Source: Blattamonas nauphoetae (lineage: Eukaryota > Preaxostyla > Oxymonadida). Taken from it: 25,628 nt of DNA. A program made the position numbers and the translations under genes. The stretch is from the NCBI GenBank assembly GCA_033064195.1, contig JARBJD010000658.1, positions 1-25,628 of the forward strand, written 5' to 3'. Positions 1-10,566 of the stretch are shown piece after piece. Position 1 is the first letter of the stretch; every line of letters begins with the position of its first letter. The notes below the pieces were generated by a model, which worked only from the letters and a program-made list of their open reading frames with translations, made no database searches and was not told where the DNA came from.

Positions 1-2688
1 GCCAATCCTTTGGCATCGCTCCAAACACATCCCTCCCTAATTACATCCTCCATCTCCCATTGAACGAACTCTCTCGCGAACACATTGAACTCATCAACAC
101 CCACACAACGACTAGCACAGAATACACATTCGTGATTGCGAAAGCATGGAACCGAATCAAAGCGCCAGAAAAGAAGATTGGACAGCCTGTCACGCTGAGA
201 GAGAAAGAGTTCGCTCACTCCAAGGCACTTCAGTCACTCGATCCGTCCGAAGGACACAGCCTCCCAACACAGTCCAAATCCCAATCCCGACATTCAAGCA
301 ACCACAAGAAGCCTCACATCTCCGCCCAGCAGACCTCCCACCATTCAACCCAACGAATGGCTACACAAGTTGGAGTGAAGACCTAACGACACAGCATCTT
401 CACGGAGGTAGGACACTCCTTGCCCACCTCCTCTCCAAAGCAAACGATCGCCTCGCAGACACAAACTGGTCGCGAGAGGAGATAGATGAGCTGATGTGGA
501 AGCTGTCGTCGATCCCGTCAGAGCTGAAAGCCAGAACGCACAAACCAAAGAGGAAGACCGTAGAGAGGACAGTGAGGCTGAGCCAAGAAGAGACATTGAA
601 CCGAGCAGTGAAGAAGTGGGAGAACTTGGTGGCAGAGGGAAGACGAGCTCCATCACGAAAGAGATCGAGGACATGAATGCCGGTCGCACACAGTCACTCT
701 CCTTCGACGAAGTGAAGCAAAGAATCACAGCCCTCCACAACGATGAGGACAGGAAGGCCTCTATCTCAGTGTCAACAGGAGGACAAGGGAACAAGTGCGC
801 AGTGGAGAGAAACTGGAGATCAGGAACGCGACCAATGGTCTCAACTCGAACTCCACACCCTCGCTCGACGGCCTCACAGCTGAGTTCGTCAAGAGATGCT
901 GCCGAAACGACAAGATCGTGGAGGACCAATTGGGCAATCTCATCTCTCTCTGCCTCGAAAGGAACTATCTCCTCAAGCGTGGTGCGTGTGCAGGATGGTC
1001 GGGATCCCGAAAACAGATGGGAAGATCAGACCGATCGCTGTCCAACACACCTTGCGGAAACTTATGGCTCGCCTACTCCTCGAACGGAACAAGGGTTGGT
1101 TGCAGAGGCACACCTCCCCAAGACAAGTCGGGGTGGGTGTGAGGAACGGCAGGAGCGTGGTTGTTGATGCGGTGGAGCATGCCATCGACGAGGCAATCCA
1201 ACAGAGAACCACACAGTTCATCGTCATGCTTGACATGTCCAATGCCTTTCAGAATGTCCGAAGACAACAACTCCTCAACAAGCTGGCAGACATCGAGGAC
1301 TACGACGCTGAACTCTTGCACTTCATCAGAAATTCCTTCGAGCAAGAGACCCTCATCCTCAGTCGAGGCGAGGAGACAGCAGCGATCCCAAACAGCCGCG
1401 GTGTCCAGCAGGGATGTCCACTATCTCCATCCCTCTTTGCCTTCTACATCACTGAACCAATGAGGCAAGCTGAAGCTGGCGGAGCAACGGCATGGGGTTA
1501 CCTCGACGACCTTGTCCTCATGGCGAACTCGGAAGCCCAACTCAACCGCAGCCTGACCAAGCTCTCAACATCCCTCACTGCACACGGCCTCACCCTCAAT
1601 CCAACGAAGACGGTCATCATGTCAGTCGTCGATGGCGTCCCCTCAACCAAACCGATCAACGTGCTCGGTCACTCGGTCACTCCTCGAACATCGGCCAAGC
1701 TTCTTGGTACGATCGTGACCAACGACCAGCAAACCAGAGACAACTTCTTCATGGAGCGAGTGGAGAGAATCAAGTCGACGCTTCCCAAGGTCTCCCTCCT
1801 CAGTCACCAAGCACACTTGCATCTCCTCCGTCAATCCATCTCCTCCAAACCCCTTCACATCCTCGCCACCACCTTCATCTCAGAGGAAGCCCTCATCTCC
1901 GCAGACACCACCATCACCTCCCACCTCTCAAATCTCTTCAACATCCCTGATTCCCAACAGTTCCTCATCCACCTCCCAATCAAAGAAGGAGGACTCGGCA
2001 TCCCTCATTCGTTCAGACAGCCCTTCCATCACTCATCTGTTCACACGCATCGCTCCACCCAGAGATGTGGGAAGCCGATCACATCCAGAGAGCGAAGGTC
2101 GACCTCGAGTCAAGGGACACACAGCCATCCTTCTCGACTTCGAAACCAGTAATGAGGATGATCACACACTTGACGAAGGAAGAGTACGATGCAGCGAGAC
2201 AGGGTCAGAAGCAGTTGAGAGAGCTCATGACGAAGGAGGAAACAGCAGCGAAGCTGTCATTGCTGTCCGTCCACCAACAGAACAAGCACAATGTGATCAA
2301 GTCAGCTGAGAATCAGAAGTGGCGGTCCACACTTCCAGTAGACAGGTACCACAAGATAAACAACAACGTCTTCAGGTGCGCGCTGGACAATCTCTTTCTG
2401 AAACCTCCCTCTCCTTCTCGGAGGCCACCCGTTTCAACATGGACTCCAACCCACACACACACGCACCCACCCAACCTCCGTTGTCCTGCATGCCAGTGTG
2501 AAATGCTGGAAGACCACGCCGGCTGCTGCAAGCGAACCAGCAGTGAGAGACTCGCAAGGCATCACGCCATCAAGTTCCTGCTTGCGCAGACACTCAAGGA
2601 GATCCCGTCAATCACTGTGAGAACCGAGACCAAGATGGGAAGAGACGATGAAGATGCAAATGAAGAAGCAAACACAATAGCCGATCTT
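1..2688 (+). pseudogene. LINE copy 1, 5' part of ORF2 (reverse transcriptase), interrupted
   Basis: This is the 5' portion of the ORF2 of an RLE-type LINE. It matches 10608-13297 of the intact copy almost base for base. The reverse transcriptase core is present: motif A (LDMSNAF) near 1230, motif B (QQGCPLSP) near 1405 and the YLDD catalytic motif near 1500. The frame is broken by about eight one-base length differences against the other copy, near 10, 264, 636, 756, 971, 2003, 2407 and 2475. Every one lies in a run of 2-4 identical bases, while substitutions are almost absent. A true pseudogene should show substitutions too, so many of these may be sequencing or assembly errors. The copy enters at the window edge, so its own ORF1 cannot be seen. 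At 2688 it is cut by a DNA transposon and it resumes after 6085. Confidence 0.9.
2681..2688. repeat. Target-site duplication, left
   Basis: The octamer CCGATCTT precedes the left TIR and recurs after the right TIR at 6086-6093. The intact LINE copy has a single CCGATCTT at this point, which directly documents the pre-insertion site. Confidence 0.9.
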
Positions 2689-2700
2689 TTACCCTGAGCA
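2689..2700 (+). repeat. Left terminal inverted repeat of the DNA transposon
   Basis: The 12 bases TTACCCTGAGCA are the exact reverse complement of 6074-6085. Beyond 12 bp the two ends share only patchy similarity, including a GTGTGTGC-like stretch about 40 bp in. Confidence 0.88.
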
Positions 2701-3393
2701 AACGTGCAAACACACCCTGAACAGTGTGTGCTGGAGCAAAAGTTCGTCAGCACAACTTGCACACTTGGTAAACCAAACGATCGGTGGGATGGATCACCAG
2801 AATAACACTTCTCGTGGTAAACAGCCTCCTTCTTGAGTGTATTTCCTTTTGAATCAGACTATAATGAGGAATTCAGAGTCCAGTCTGATCAATAGTCAAG
2901 GCTTTACACAAAATATTGAAAGATGAGTTCGTTTTTCCAATATTCCTTCGTTTCGGCGAGAAAGGTGATGATTAGCCAACAATTCGACATTATTTTAATG
3001 TAATTTCGTCCAAATTGATCAAATAATATTTGTTTCAATCGATTTTCCACCATTATTCATGGATTCGATCATCCTCCAGATTCTGTGCTGATATTCAGAA
3101 ATGATGGGCCCAAAGTGCACAAGATCGAACAACATGCACAAACCACCACAAACACCACATCCAACACAATGACTTCTGAAGCGATCAATCGAAAGATCGT
3201 GTGTTTTCTCGACTCTCTTTCATCTTTCTTCATGTTGTTATGCTCTATATCTCATATCACCCTCTCAGATTGGGGCCAAAACAGAGAACATTATTGTGCA
3301 GGATTGGTATGTCCCGCTTTCGTTCACCTCTCTTTTTTGACTTTACACTTCTTTCGAACATAATTACAGATGGATTGAAGATGGAATGAGATG

Positions 3394-3870
3394 GATCCAA
3401 CTGCCCGTCTCTGTTCGGTCAATAAAATGCTGAAATGCTCGCACTGTATGTCGCCCTCTCTTTTACCTCTCTCTTTATTGTTTTTTCTAAGTTGGGACTT
3501 AATTGTTGATAGATTGACAATGAAAAGTGAATGATCAAACTGGCCGTCTCCTTCGGGCAAGGAAATGCAGAAGAGCACACACTGTAAGCTTCCCTCTGTT
3601 GACCTCTCCATTTATTGTTTCTTCTCTTTTTAAGACCTAATCACCAATCGATACGGTGTGAAAGGACTCTGATCAAACCTTTTGTCCTGATCGGACAGTG
3701 AATTGCATTATTACGCACACCGTGTGTTCTTCTCTTTATTTGCCTCAATTTTTATTGTTTTTCTTCTTTTAAGACTTACTGAGCAATAGGTACCTTTTGA
3801 AATGACTCTGATCAAACGGGCTGTCATAATCAGACGATGCGATGCCGAAGAGCACCAACTGTATGTTCAT
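3394..3870. repeat. Four degenerate ~139-bp tandem units inside the DNA transposon
   Basis: The anchor GATCAAAC (GATCCAAC in the first unit) occurs at 3394, 3533, 3671 and 3810, spaced 139, 138 and 139 bp. Each anchor is followed by a variant of GCCGTCT, then a GAAGAGCACxxACTGTATG-like block, then a pyrimidine-rich stretch ending near TTTATTGTTT. Divergence between units is considerable, so the array is old relative to the insertion. No continuous frame runs through it. Arrays of this type near one end of a DNA transposon often act as transposase-binding or spacing sequence, but that role is inference. Confidence 0.75.
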
Positions 3871-4103
3871 CCCTTTGTTTCCTCTCATTTATCTTCTTGA
3901 CTTATCATTCTCTCTCTCCTTGTCATTCCCTCATCTCTTTCTCTCGTCTTCGTTTTTCTCGTGATGTTGGTTCTTTTGCACAGTCTCTACTGTCCCAGAA
4001 GCAAAACTGTCTATTTGGGAATGGAAACGTGATGATGAACATCAGCTCGGCGCTTCGTCTCTCGACAATGAGTACCGACAACACATAATCTCTTCTCTCC
4101 GTT

Positions 4104-4370
4104 TTACTGTTGATTTACAAGTCGAACTTCCAACTTCTGCACCATCCCAACGAGATTCGGCATTTCTGACAAACCACAAGACTCAGATCCATTCGACGTC
4201 GCCGGCCAACCTCCAATGTGATTTGATGTGCCGTTCGATCCAGGCGTATCGCATCCTGTCTTCACCATTATCACTCCCCAAGTATTCTTATTGACTTTTG
4301 AGAAGGAAGAATATCCGAGTCTCAGACCTTCCCACGCTTCAGTGTCTCCCAACTCTTTCGCTGAAATCAC
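4104..4370 (-). CDS. Unrecognised small ORF within the DNA transposon
   Basis: This is an 88-codon frame on the minus strand, in the GC-richer interior of the insert. The product contains a stretch around WEGLRLGYSSF and NTWGVIMVK with mixed hydrophobic and glycine residues, and its composition is more protein-like than the surrounding frames. I do not recognise the family. It has no clear promoter, no partner gene and no transposase motif. It may be a fragment of a captured host gene, or chance. The rest of the insert (2701-3390, 3871-4100 and 4400-6070) shows only short overlapping frames with no recognisable product. Confidence 0.2.
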   Translation of the reverse strand: MISAKELGDTEAWEGLRLGYSSFSKVNKNTWGVIMVKTGCDTPGSNGTSNHIGGWPATSNGSESCGLSEMPNLVGMVQKLEVRLVNQQ

Positions 4371-6073
4371 ATGTCATTCCTGACTCCTCCATCCGCAAGA
4401 TATGAATGTTGGAAACATCGACGAACACATCCTCCATTGTAATCATCCATTTCTCATGATAGATCCAACTATCTCGACTTTACAGGAAGTTCGGAGACTC
4501 ACCAACCAAGACCAAGTCACTGCTCTGATTGTCACTCAATACGAACGAACCGTGGATGCAAGAAGTGATCATTCATGCTCATGAAGCTTCAATCCATGAA
4601 TGTCATTTTCAAAGTCTAAATAGAGGAGCAGGCACTCCCAACCGAACGGGGGCTCAACTTCAGCACAAAACATGACCACATCGAAGCAACTGGCATCACA
4701 TCGATGGACTGGGATATCAGAATGACAATGCTGCTCGTAAATACGACATCAGGATCCATAAACTTTGATCACATCGAAATGGGGAAACGGAGTCCAGAAA
4801 AGCACTAAGAAGCTCCCATCGTAGCCTTCGACAACAACGACAGCATATACGAGAATTATGCTGAGTATCCGACAGATATCAGGTTCAATCAGGACAGCAT
4901 CCGATCCTCAACGCGATCCCGCAAAATTCAGAAGCCGACGTCAACATCGATGCGCTTCCATCACCAGCCTCCTCATCACCAGCTCCCAATCCAGCTCATT
5001 GGCGAACGTGTCTGCCTCAGGCTTCCTGGACGAGGAGGGCAACGTTGTAATCCAGCCCTTCCACCAGGCTTCGATCCAACTCTGATTCAAGAACCAGAAC
5101 GAGCTGATCATAGCTGCAGTGGTTACGAGGATGACCGAGAATACCATTCAACTGACGCAGGGCAGAATCCATCGCAGACACGATGGTCGGAATTAGGATG
5201 TGACGTTCTTGCTGTTGAGACTTGTCGACATACTGTCTGCTCCTCGCTCGTCAAGCTTCCAGACCGTCTCTCCACAGATGTAACATTCGCGTGCTCACAC
5301 TCGACACGGAGGGCATTAATCTGCTGTTCACGGTCATCGCTGTTTTCAACCACGCCGAGGTTACCCCAGTCGCACTGAGCAACATCAAAGCTGATCACGC
5401 CGGTCTTCACGCGGCACCTCTCTCACTTCGCAGCACCAGCCTCGCACACCGACCTTGTCATTCATCACCGCTCCTTCCGTCCTCGCTGCTGACTCGAAGC
5501 GCTCTTCTGTGTAATTCCGTTCTCCCTTTCCATCTGCCTCGCTGAGCAATCCCGAGTCCAGCCCCTTTCTTTTGTGTCATGCGACGAATCCACACACGAC
5601 GGACAGATCTCTCCAAATCGACTCCATCTCGTCGATGAGGAAGTGCCCCTCCGACGCCCTGTCTGTTCTCATCACGACCCCAAGGCCAAGTCTCGCAGGC
5701 AGGGCGAGCGCGGCTTTCGTCTACCAACGCCGTCTCACCACGTGACGCCTTCGCCAGTTCGAACTCTTCATGAAAAACATGAAAATAGTGTTGAATGGAT
5801 GATGTACTTTCTATATGTGTTTCAATTCTGTCTTATTTTATCGTCGTTTCTTCGATAATCGCAATAATACACCTGTCTTTCACTTCCTGACATAACGGCA
5901 GTAAACAATGGGTTGATCATCTCTGACAGTGATCCTTTTGTCAGAGAATGTTCTAGGCAATAAATTGATCTTATTACAACATTTTAATGCATTTAAATGC
6001 GAAATGGAATATAGTTATGCTGTGTTCATGTGATGCACAGTGTGTGTGCTCAAATTTTCGAAATGTGCGCAAA

Positions 6074-6085
6074 TGCTCAGGGTAA
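6074..6085 (-). repeat. Right terminal inverted repeat of the DNA transposon
   Basis: TGCTCAGGGTAA is the exact reverse complement of 2689-2700 and directly abuts the right target duplication. Confidence 0.88.
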
Positions 6086-6093
6086 CCGATCTT
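6086..6093. repeat. Target-site duplication, right
   Basis: This is the second copy of the target octamer CCGATCTT. LINE ORF2 sequence resumes directly from it. Confidence 0.9.
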
Positions 6094-7248
6094 CAACTCA
6101 GAGTCACCACTGGCTACACCAAACACCGCTTCGTCCGAGACATCCTCGGAATCAAAGACGATGGCCAAAGGATCCTTGAGTTCGGACTTGATCTCGTGAT
6201 ACCACAAGACTTCACAAGCAGATCACACACGCAGAGAGGGATGATGGACCCGAAAGGCAGAGTCAAGGAAGCAGAGAGGAAGAAGGAAAGGAAGTACAGC
6301 AGAGCGGGCCAAAGCCACACAGTCATCGGCATTGGCTTGAGCGACCACGGCCACTCAGGCCCCAACGCCTCACTCTTCTTCGACTTCATCAAACAGCTTG
6401 CTATCGAAAGGAAGATACCCAACCCACTCCCCATCTTCTTCACCCAAGTATCAGTCATCATGGAACTCGTTCGCTCCCACATGGAACAGACATACATCAA
6501 GACGCTCAGCCATCTTGCTAGGAGGAAGGAAGAAGAAAGAAAGCGCACTGTTGGGATCGAAATGGACATGGAATCATTCAACCTCATCACTTCAGTCACC
6601 GGAGACTCACTCCACAACACTTCAATCACACTCATCAACAACACTACACACAACAACCCCACACTTCACAAGGCAAACACCACACATCACCTTCAAATCA
6701 CACCACCTCAACCCATCACCTCACCATCCCCCCACTTCACCTCACACACCGGAGCACCAAACACCCCCACCTCCCCTCCCCGCCACTCCACTCCCCTCAC
6801 CCATCACAGCAACGCCCAACCCAAGACTAACACAAACCAAACTTCGTCTAGGAAAGGGTATGTTGCTGCAGATGGACGGCGGAGATTCGAAACGCAGAAT
6901 ATAGAAGAAGACGAAGGCAAACAGGACGAAGACGATGCCTATTGCAAGGAAGAGAAGGGCCAGAAGGAAGGAAAGAAGGAAGGACATGATCAAGAGAAGC
7001 CCAAAGAAGGAACAACGGAAGACAGAGACAAGGAGGAAGCAGAAGAAGTGGCACAGCGCGAGAGAAACAACCGAGTGCCTGGCCTCGGCACCGGACCGCC
7101 AGCAGGAGTCCCTCTCTACCCCCCAAACTCATTCTTTTCCCTTCTCCCATCTCCCCCCAGGCTTTGCGAGCAGAGCGGATCGAGCGAGAAGCACAAAAGC
7201 ACAATCATCAAGCGCCCACCAGACAATAGAAAGCATAAGTCAGAATAA
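6094..7248 (+). pseudogene. LINE copy 1, 3' part of ORF2 (endonuclease region and charged tail)
   Basis: The LINE reading frame resumes after the transposon and stays open to a TAA at 7246-7248. It matches 13298-14454 with essentially one substitution. It covers the putative restriction-like endonuclease segment (candidate catalytic Asp in GLDLVIP, near 6190), then a Pro/Thr/His/Ser-rich stretch, then a Glu/Lys-rich stretch and a basic end. An open frame can be read from an ATG at 6040 inside the transposon, but this start is an accident of the insertion. AATAAA at 7244-7249 overlaps the stop codon, as in copy 2. Confidence 0.88.
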
Positions 7249-7446
7249 AACCAATTTCACACTCTTTATTGTTCATCTTAGTTTCCATTCTCATCTCATT
7301 TGATCCAGCCCACTTCGAAATGTACCCCATTCCCGGCATCGAGGTTCGTTTTTTCGCCTTTTTGCACCCCTTTTTGCACTCTCCGTGCTCTAACTAACGT
7401 TTTCCGAGAAAATGGAGTCTCCACATCATGATCCGACCGAAAAAAG
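7249..7446 (+). other. LINE copy 1 3' UTR and 3' end
   Basis: About 200 bases are shared with the 3' UTR of copy 2. They include two CTTTTTGCAC-type repeats and a T-rich stretch, then GAGAAAATGGAGTCTCCACA. Identity holds to about 7428 and then fades over a further 18 bases ending in GACCGAAAAAA, after which the copies differ. There is no long poly(A). A short A run at the end with a structured 3' UTR is common for RLE-type LINEs. The exact 3' terminus is uncertain by about 20 bases. Confidence 0.7.
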
Positions 7447-8079
7447 TGTCGATCATGTTGATCGCACCAAAGCCGGTCAATATGGCACTCTCCCTCCTCA
7501 TGACCACGATCAACCGTGCAAAAATGCCTCGCCTGAGAACTGCACCTCTTCTTTTCTCATACACTGCCTTCGACACCCCCAACCAACCCCTCCCAACACG
7601 ATGCTCCAAACTCCTCACACCACCCACCCCTCACCTCACCCTCCCGCATTTCTTCAGTTATATTTTCGCAAGAAGCAGACACCTCCTTCTCTGCACCTAT
7701 TCCGTCGATACGAACACAGTCCAGACAACTTTCATCTTGTCAATCCAACCATCGTTCATTTACCCCGCATCGGCCAAACAAGCCGTATCACTCGATTCCT
7801 ATCCATATTCTCCATCCCACCAACAGCGTCACTATCTTCCCAGATCCCCTATCCTCGAAACGTCCATTCGAATCGGATCGTTCTCTCCTCCCCAACCCGT
7901 CAACAAAACTCGTCCATCCTCCCCTCTGACGATGCGAAACAAGATCCTTGGTGGGGTCGGGACTGGCTCCTTCCAGTTTCCACCCATCCACCACCCCTCA
8001 ACTGCCCTCATCCGACCGCCCCCCACGACCACCTAAATACCCCCAACCGCCCCGACAACTCACTCTCCGACAATCCAGC
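7447..8079 (+). other. Region between copy 1 3' end and ORF1; probable 5' UTR of LINE copy 2
   Basis: About 630 C-rich bases. A 202-codon frame (7428-8036) and an overlapping 260-codon frame (7412-8194) are open, but both begin in or next to the 3' end of LINE copy 1 and their products (Pro/Ser/Thr/His-rich) match nothing I know. The C-rich composition favours chance open frames. I see no tRNA-like or promoter motif that I could support. Confidence 0.4.
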
Positions 8080-10564
8080 ATGGAGAGAGAGGAAGAGGCC
8101 TTCGACGAAAGTCACAATGAACCAACCATCAGCGAAGCAACAAAAGAAAGAAAAACGAACAAAAATTCCGAGCGATTCGGACTACAAAAGATGATCGGTT
8201 CGATTGGAAACTTCTTCTCGTCCAGAGCAAAGAAAAAAGAAAAATCACAACAGCAACTGGACAATCCTATCGCTCAGCCCAGAGCCGAAAGTGGAAAGAA
8301 GGACAAAGAGGCCACTTCAATTCAGGTGGGAAAGGAAGACGGTCTGGAGGAAGGAGAAACAGTAGAGGAGGAAGGAGAGACAGGAAACTTTCAAAATAGA
8401 ACAGAGGAAGAGGAGAACACCAACCATTCTCCTAGCCAACCAAACTCTTCATTTGAATCCTCGCAATCGCCCCCATCCTCCCCAATTCAGCTGAAAAGAA
8501 CGCTTCGTCAACGGGACCCGGTGACAAAGCAAGCAATCACCGGGAACCGCCTCAAATCGAACTTTTCACACCCACTCAACTCAACATCCTCCCAAACTCC
8601 CAAAGAAAGACAGAAACAATCCCCAAAACTCCCAAACCGTCGCCGTCCCCCAAAACGAGTCGGAAAATCACCAGTTCCGATCCATCAACCTCCTCTCACT
8701 CCAATCAGTCCATTACCTCTCGTATACGACTCAGACATCGCAAACCAATTCCTAATGAGCTTAAAGAGTGAAACTCGACAGCGAATCAAACGATACCTCC
8801 GACTCAGAAAATCAGTCCCTTGGGTCCATTAGGGAGTAGAAAGAGAGATTGTCCCACGCCGGCCTCTTCCTCTTCACAGGAAGAATCCACAACCTCGGCA
8901 TCCAACCAAACACTCTCTCAACAGCCAAACAGCACCAATTACCAATCAAATGACAATACATCTGCAAAACTGGAACAGTAGTCATTACAACTCAAAAGTG
9001 ACCGAAGGAGGAACGGAAACGGAGGAACAGAAGAAAATCGAGAAGAGACAAAGACAAGTCGAACAACTCAAGAATCATATCCTCAGAAGAGTCAAAGCAA
9101 CACCAATAGCTGAAAGCTCAACGCAAACCGAAGCAACGAACCCACAACAACTCAAAAGACAGGAAACGTCCAGATGACAATGGACAGCTTCTTTGAGGTC
9201 CAAAAGCGAACAAGCCCTCCTCTAGAGCAAACTGAACCACCCCTTCCACCACACATCGTCAACCAACTCTATCAACCAACGTTCATCACAAACAACATCG
9301 ACTTCACCAACTCCTTCAACTCCACCACCAACATATTCACAGTGTCGCAACCGACGATGAACATGTTCTTCGAAACGGAAGAGGAGGGAATGGCGAAAGA
9401 TGAATGGGAAATAGAATGGCTCGGAGGGACATCGACTCAAACGGAATCCAAGAAGATGAACAAGCCAAACAATACCAATACGAGAACGACTTCATCAGAA
9501 AGAGGGACATCGCACTCAATTGGGAATGGCAACATGGGAATTCGCCTGAGATGGGATTTACAACAGAACACTTTGGGAAAACGGAGAATGAAACTGAAAT
9601 GAGCGGGAAAAGGGAATGTGGGACAGATACGATGGTGAAAGTGGAGAGCGGGCTGGATATGATTGGGAAAGTGGAGAGCGAGTCAGTTGCGATTAGGAAA
9701 GTAGAGAGCAGGACAGATTCGATTGGGACAGTGGAGAGCGGGTCAGAAATGATGAAGAAAGTGGAGAGCGAGTCAGATACAACGGGAAAAGTGGAGAGCG
9801 GGTCAGATGGGATTGGGAAAGCGAAGAGCGAGTCAGTTGCGATTGGGAAAGTGGAGAGCGGGTCAGATGGGATTGGGAAAGTGGAGAGCGGGTCAGATAC
9901 AACGGGGAAAGTGGAGAGCGGGCCAGATACAACGGGGAAAGTGGAGAGCAGGTCAGTGACAAGGGGGAAAGTAGAAAACGGAACCAGATCGATTGAACGA
10001 ATGGAAGGTGAACGGGACAAGCTCACGAGTGTGAAGATGAATTTGAACGAACCAATCAAAAGGAAAGAAAACAGAACTACACCTCTGACATTCCAGGGGC
10101 AATCCGAAACAAAGATACAAGCCGACACGGATGACTGGCTTTCAAAACTCGAAAGGGCCGCAGCGGAGGACACACTCCCCATCACCCAAGCCCGGAAAGA
10201 CAAACACCCCCAACAAAAAGGAGTTGAAAAGAATCTGGACAGTTCTTTCCAGGAACAGCTGGAGGAGTTGGTGAACCGAAGGAAGGAGGTGGAGAACATG
10301 TGGATGAGTCGGAAACTCAGTGTGAAGCAGGTAGAAGATAGAAAGGGTCTGATGACAGTCAATCGAACAGAGATTGCAGGGAATGTGAAGAGCGGTGAGG
10401 AAGCGAATCAAAGAGAGGATGAGAAGCTTCTAAGCTGGGTGAAGATGCTCATAGAGACAATGAAGATCTGGAACAGCATCAACTTCAAGAAGCTGATGGG
10501 AAACCTTGAGTTGAAGGAGGGCCAAACTTTTGGAGGACAAAGAGATGGGGAGAAGACAAAGTGA
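8080..10564 (+). pseudogene. LINE copy 2 ORF1, low-complexity protein, frameshifted
   Basis: The likely start is the ATG at 8080 (product MEREEEAFDE); an in-frame ATG at 7948 is possible. The frame runs to a stop at 8830-8832. Coding character then continues in other frames: one ending at 8979-8981, then 8950-9177, 9174-9602 and 9404-10564. Comparison with the related fragment at 22033-22472, which is open in one frame over the same stretch, indicates one-base losses near 8962, 8985 and 9155. A further frame change lies near 9400-9460. The products are rich in Lys, Glu, Ser, Gln and Pro, contain an SSTQTE/TSTQTE motif and a Lys/Glu/Gln-rich coiled-coil-like segment (EEQKKIEKRQRQ), and later a decapeptide repeat. 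Such charged ORF1 proteins usually bind the element RNA. No CCHC knuckle or RRM is visible. The last segment ends on TGA overlapping the ORF2 ATG. Confidence 0.6.
9626..9985 (+). repeat. Twelve 30-bp tandem units encoding a decapeptide repeat in ORF1
   Basis: Twelve units of exactly 30 bp are read in the frame of 9404-10564. The consensus product is D-x-x-G-K-V-E-S-G-S, with positions 2-3 varying (TT, GI, SI, VA). The KVES core is preserved in nearly all units. No unit breaks the frame, which points to expansion within a translated sequence. Confidence 0.9.
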
Positions 10565-10566
10565 TG
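10562..10566 (+). promoter_or_regulatory. TGATG stop/start overlap linking ORF1 and ORF2
   Basis: The TGA ending the 9404-10564 frame shares its last base with the ATG of ORF2 at 10564-10566. Overlapping stop/start pentamers of this kind are known in several LINE families, where ORF2 is translated by termination and reinitiation. This also supports treating the upstream charged frame as ORF1 of the same element. Confidence 0.65.

Larger units (their letters stand above)
2689..6085. mobile_element. Non-autonomous DNA transposon inserted in LINE copy 1 (8-bp target duplication)
   Basis: Comparison with the uninterrupted LINE at 13290 shows that 3397 bases are inserted here. The ends are perfect 12-bp inverted repeats beginning TTACCCTGAGCA, and the target octamer CCGATCTT is duplicated at 2681-2688 and 6086-6093. 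An 8-bp duplication is typical of the hAT superfamily, and also of P and some Merlin elements. The TIR does not start with the usual hAT CAG, so the superfamily is uncertain. I find no transposase in any frame: the longest open frames are short and none has a recognisable motif. The element is therefore probably mobilised in trans. Its two ends are AT-rich and its middle (about 4100-5760) is richer in GC, suggesting a composite or captured interior. Confidence 0.88.

Noticed and set aside
6040-7248. A 402-codon frame that looks like an independent gene starting inside the DNA transposon
   Set aside because: Everything after 6085 is LINE ORF2. The ATG at 6040 lies in the transposon's end and is in frame by chance.
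7412-8194. 260-codon and 202-codon overlapping frames after LINE copy 1
   Set aside because: They start in or beside the LINE 3' end, lie in C-rich sequence and overlap in different frames; the composition suggests chance open frames.
9337-10362. 341-codon minus-strand frame rich in Ser/Phe/Pro
   Set aside because: It is the antisense of the ORF1 decapeptide-repeat region; the regular repeat keeps the opposite strand open.
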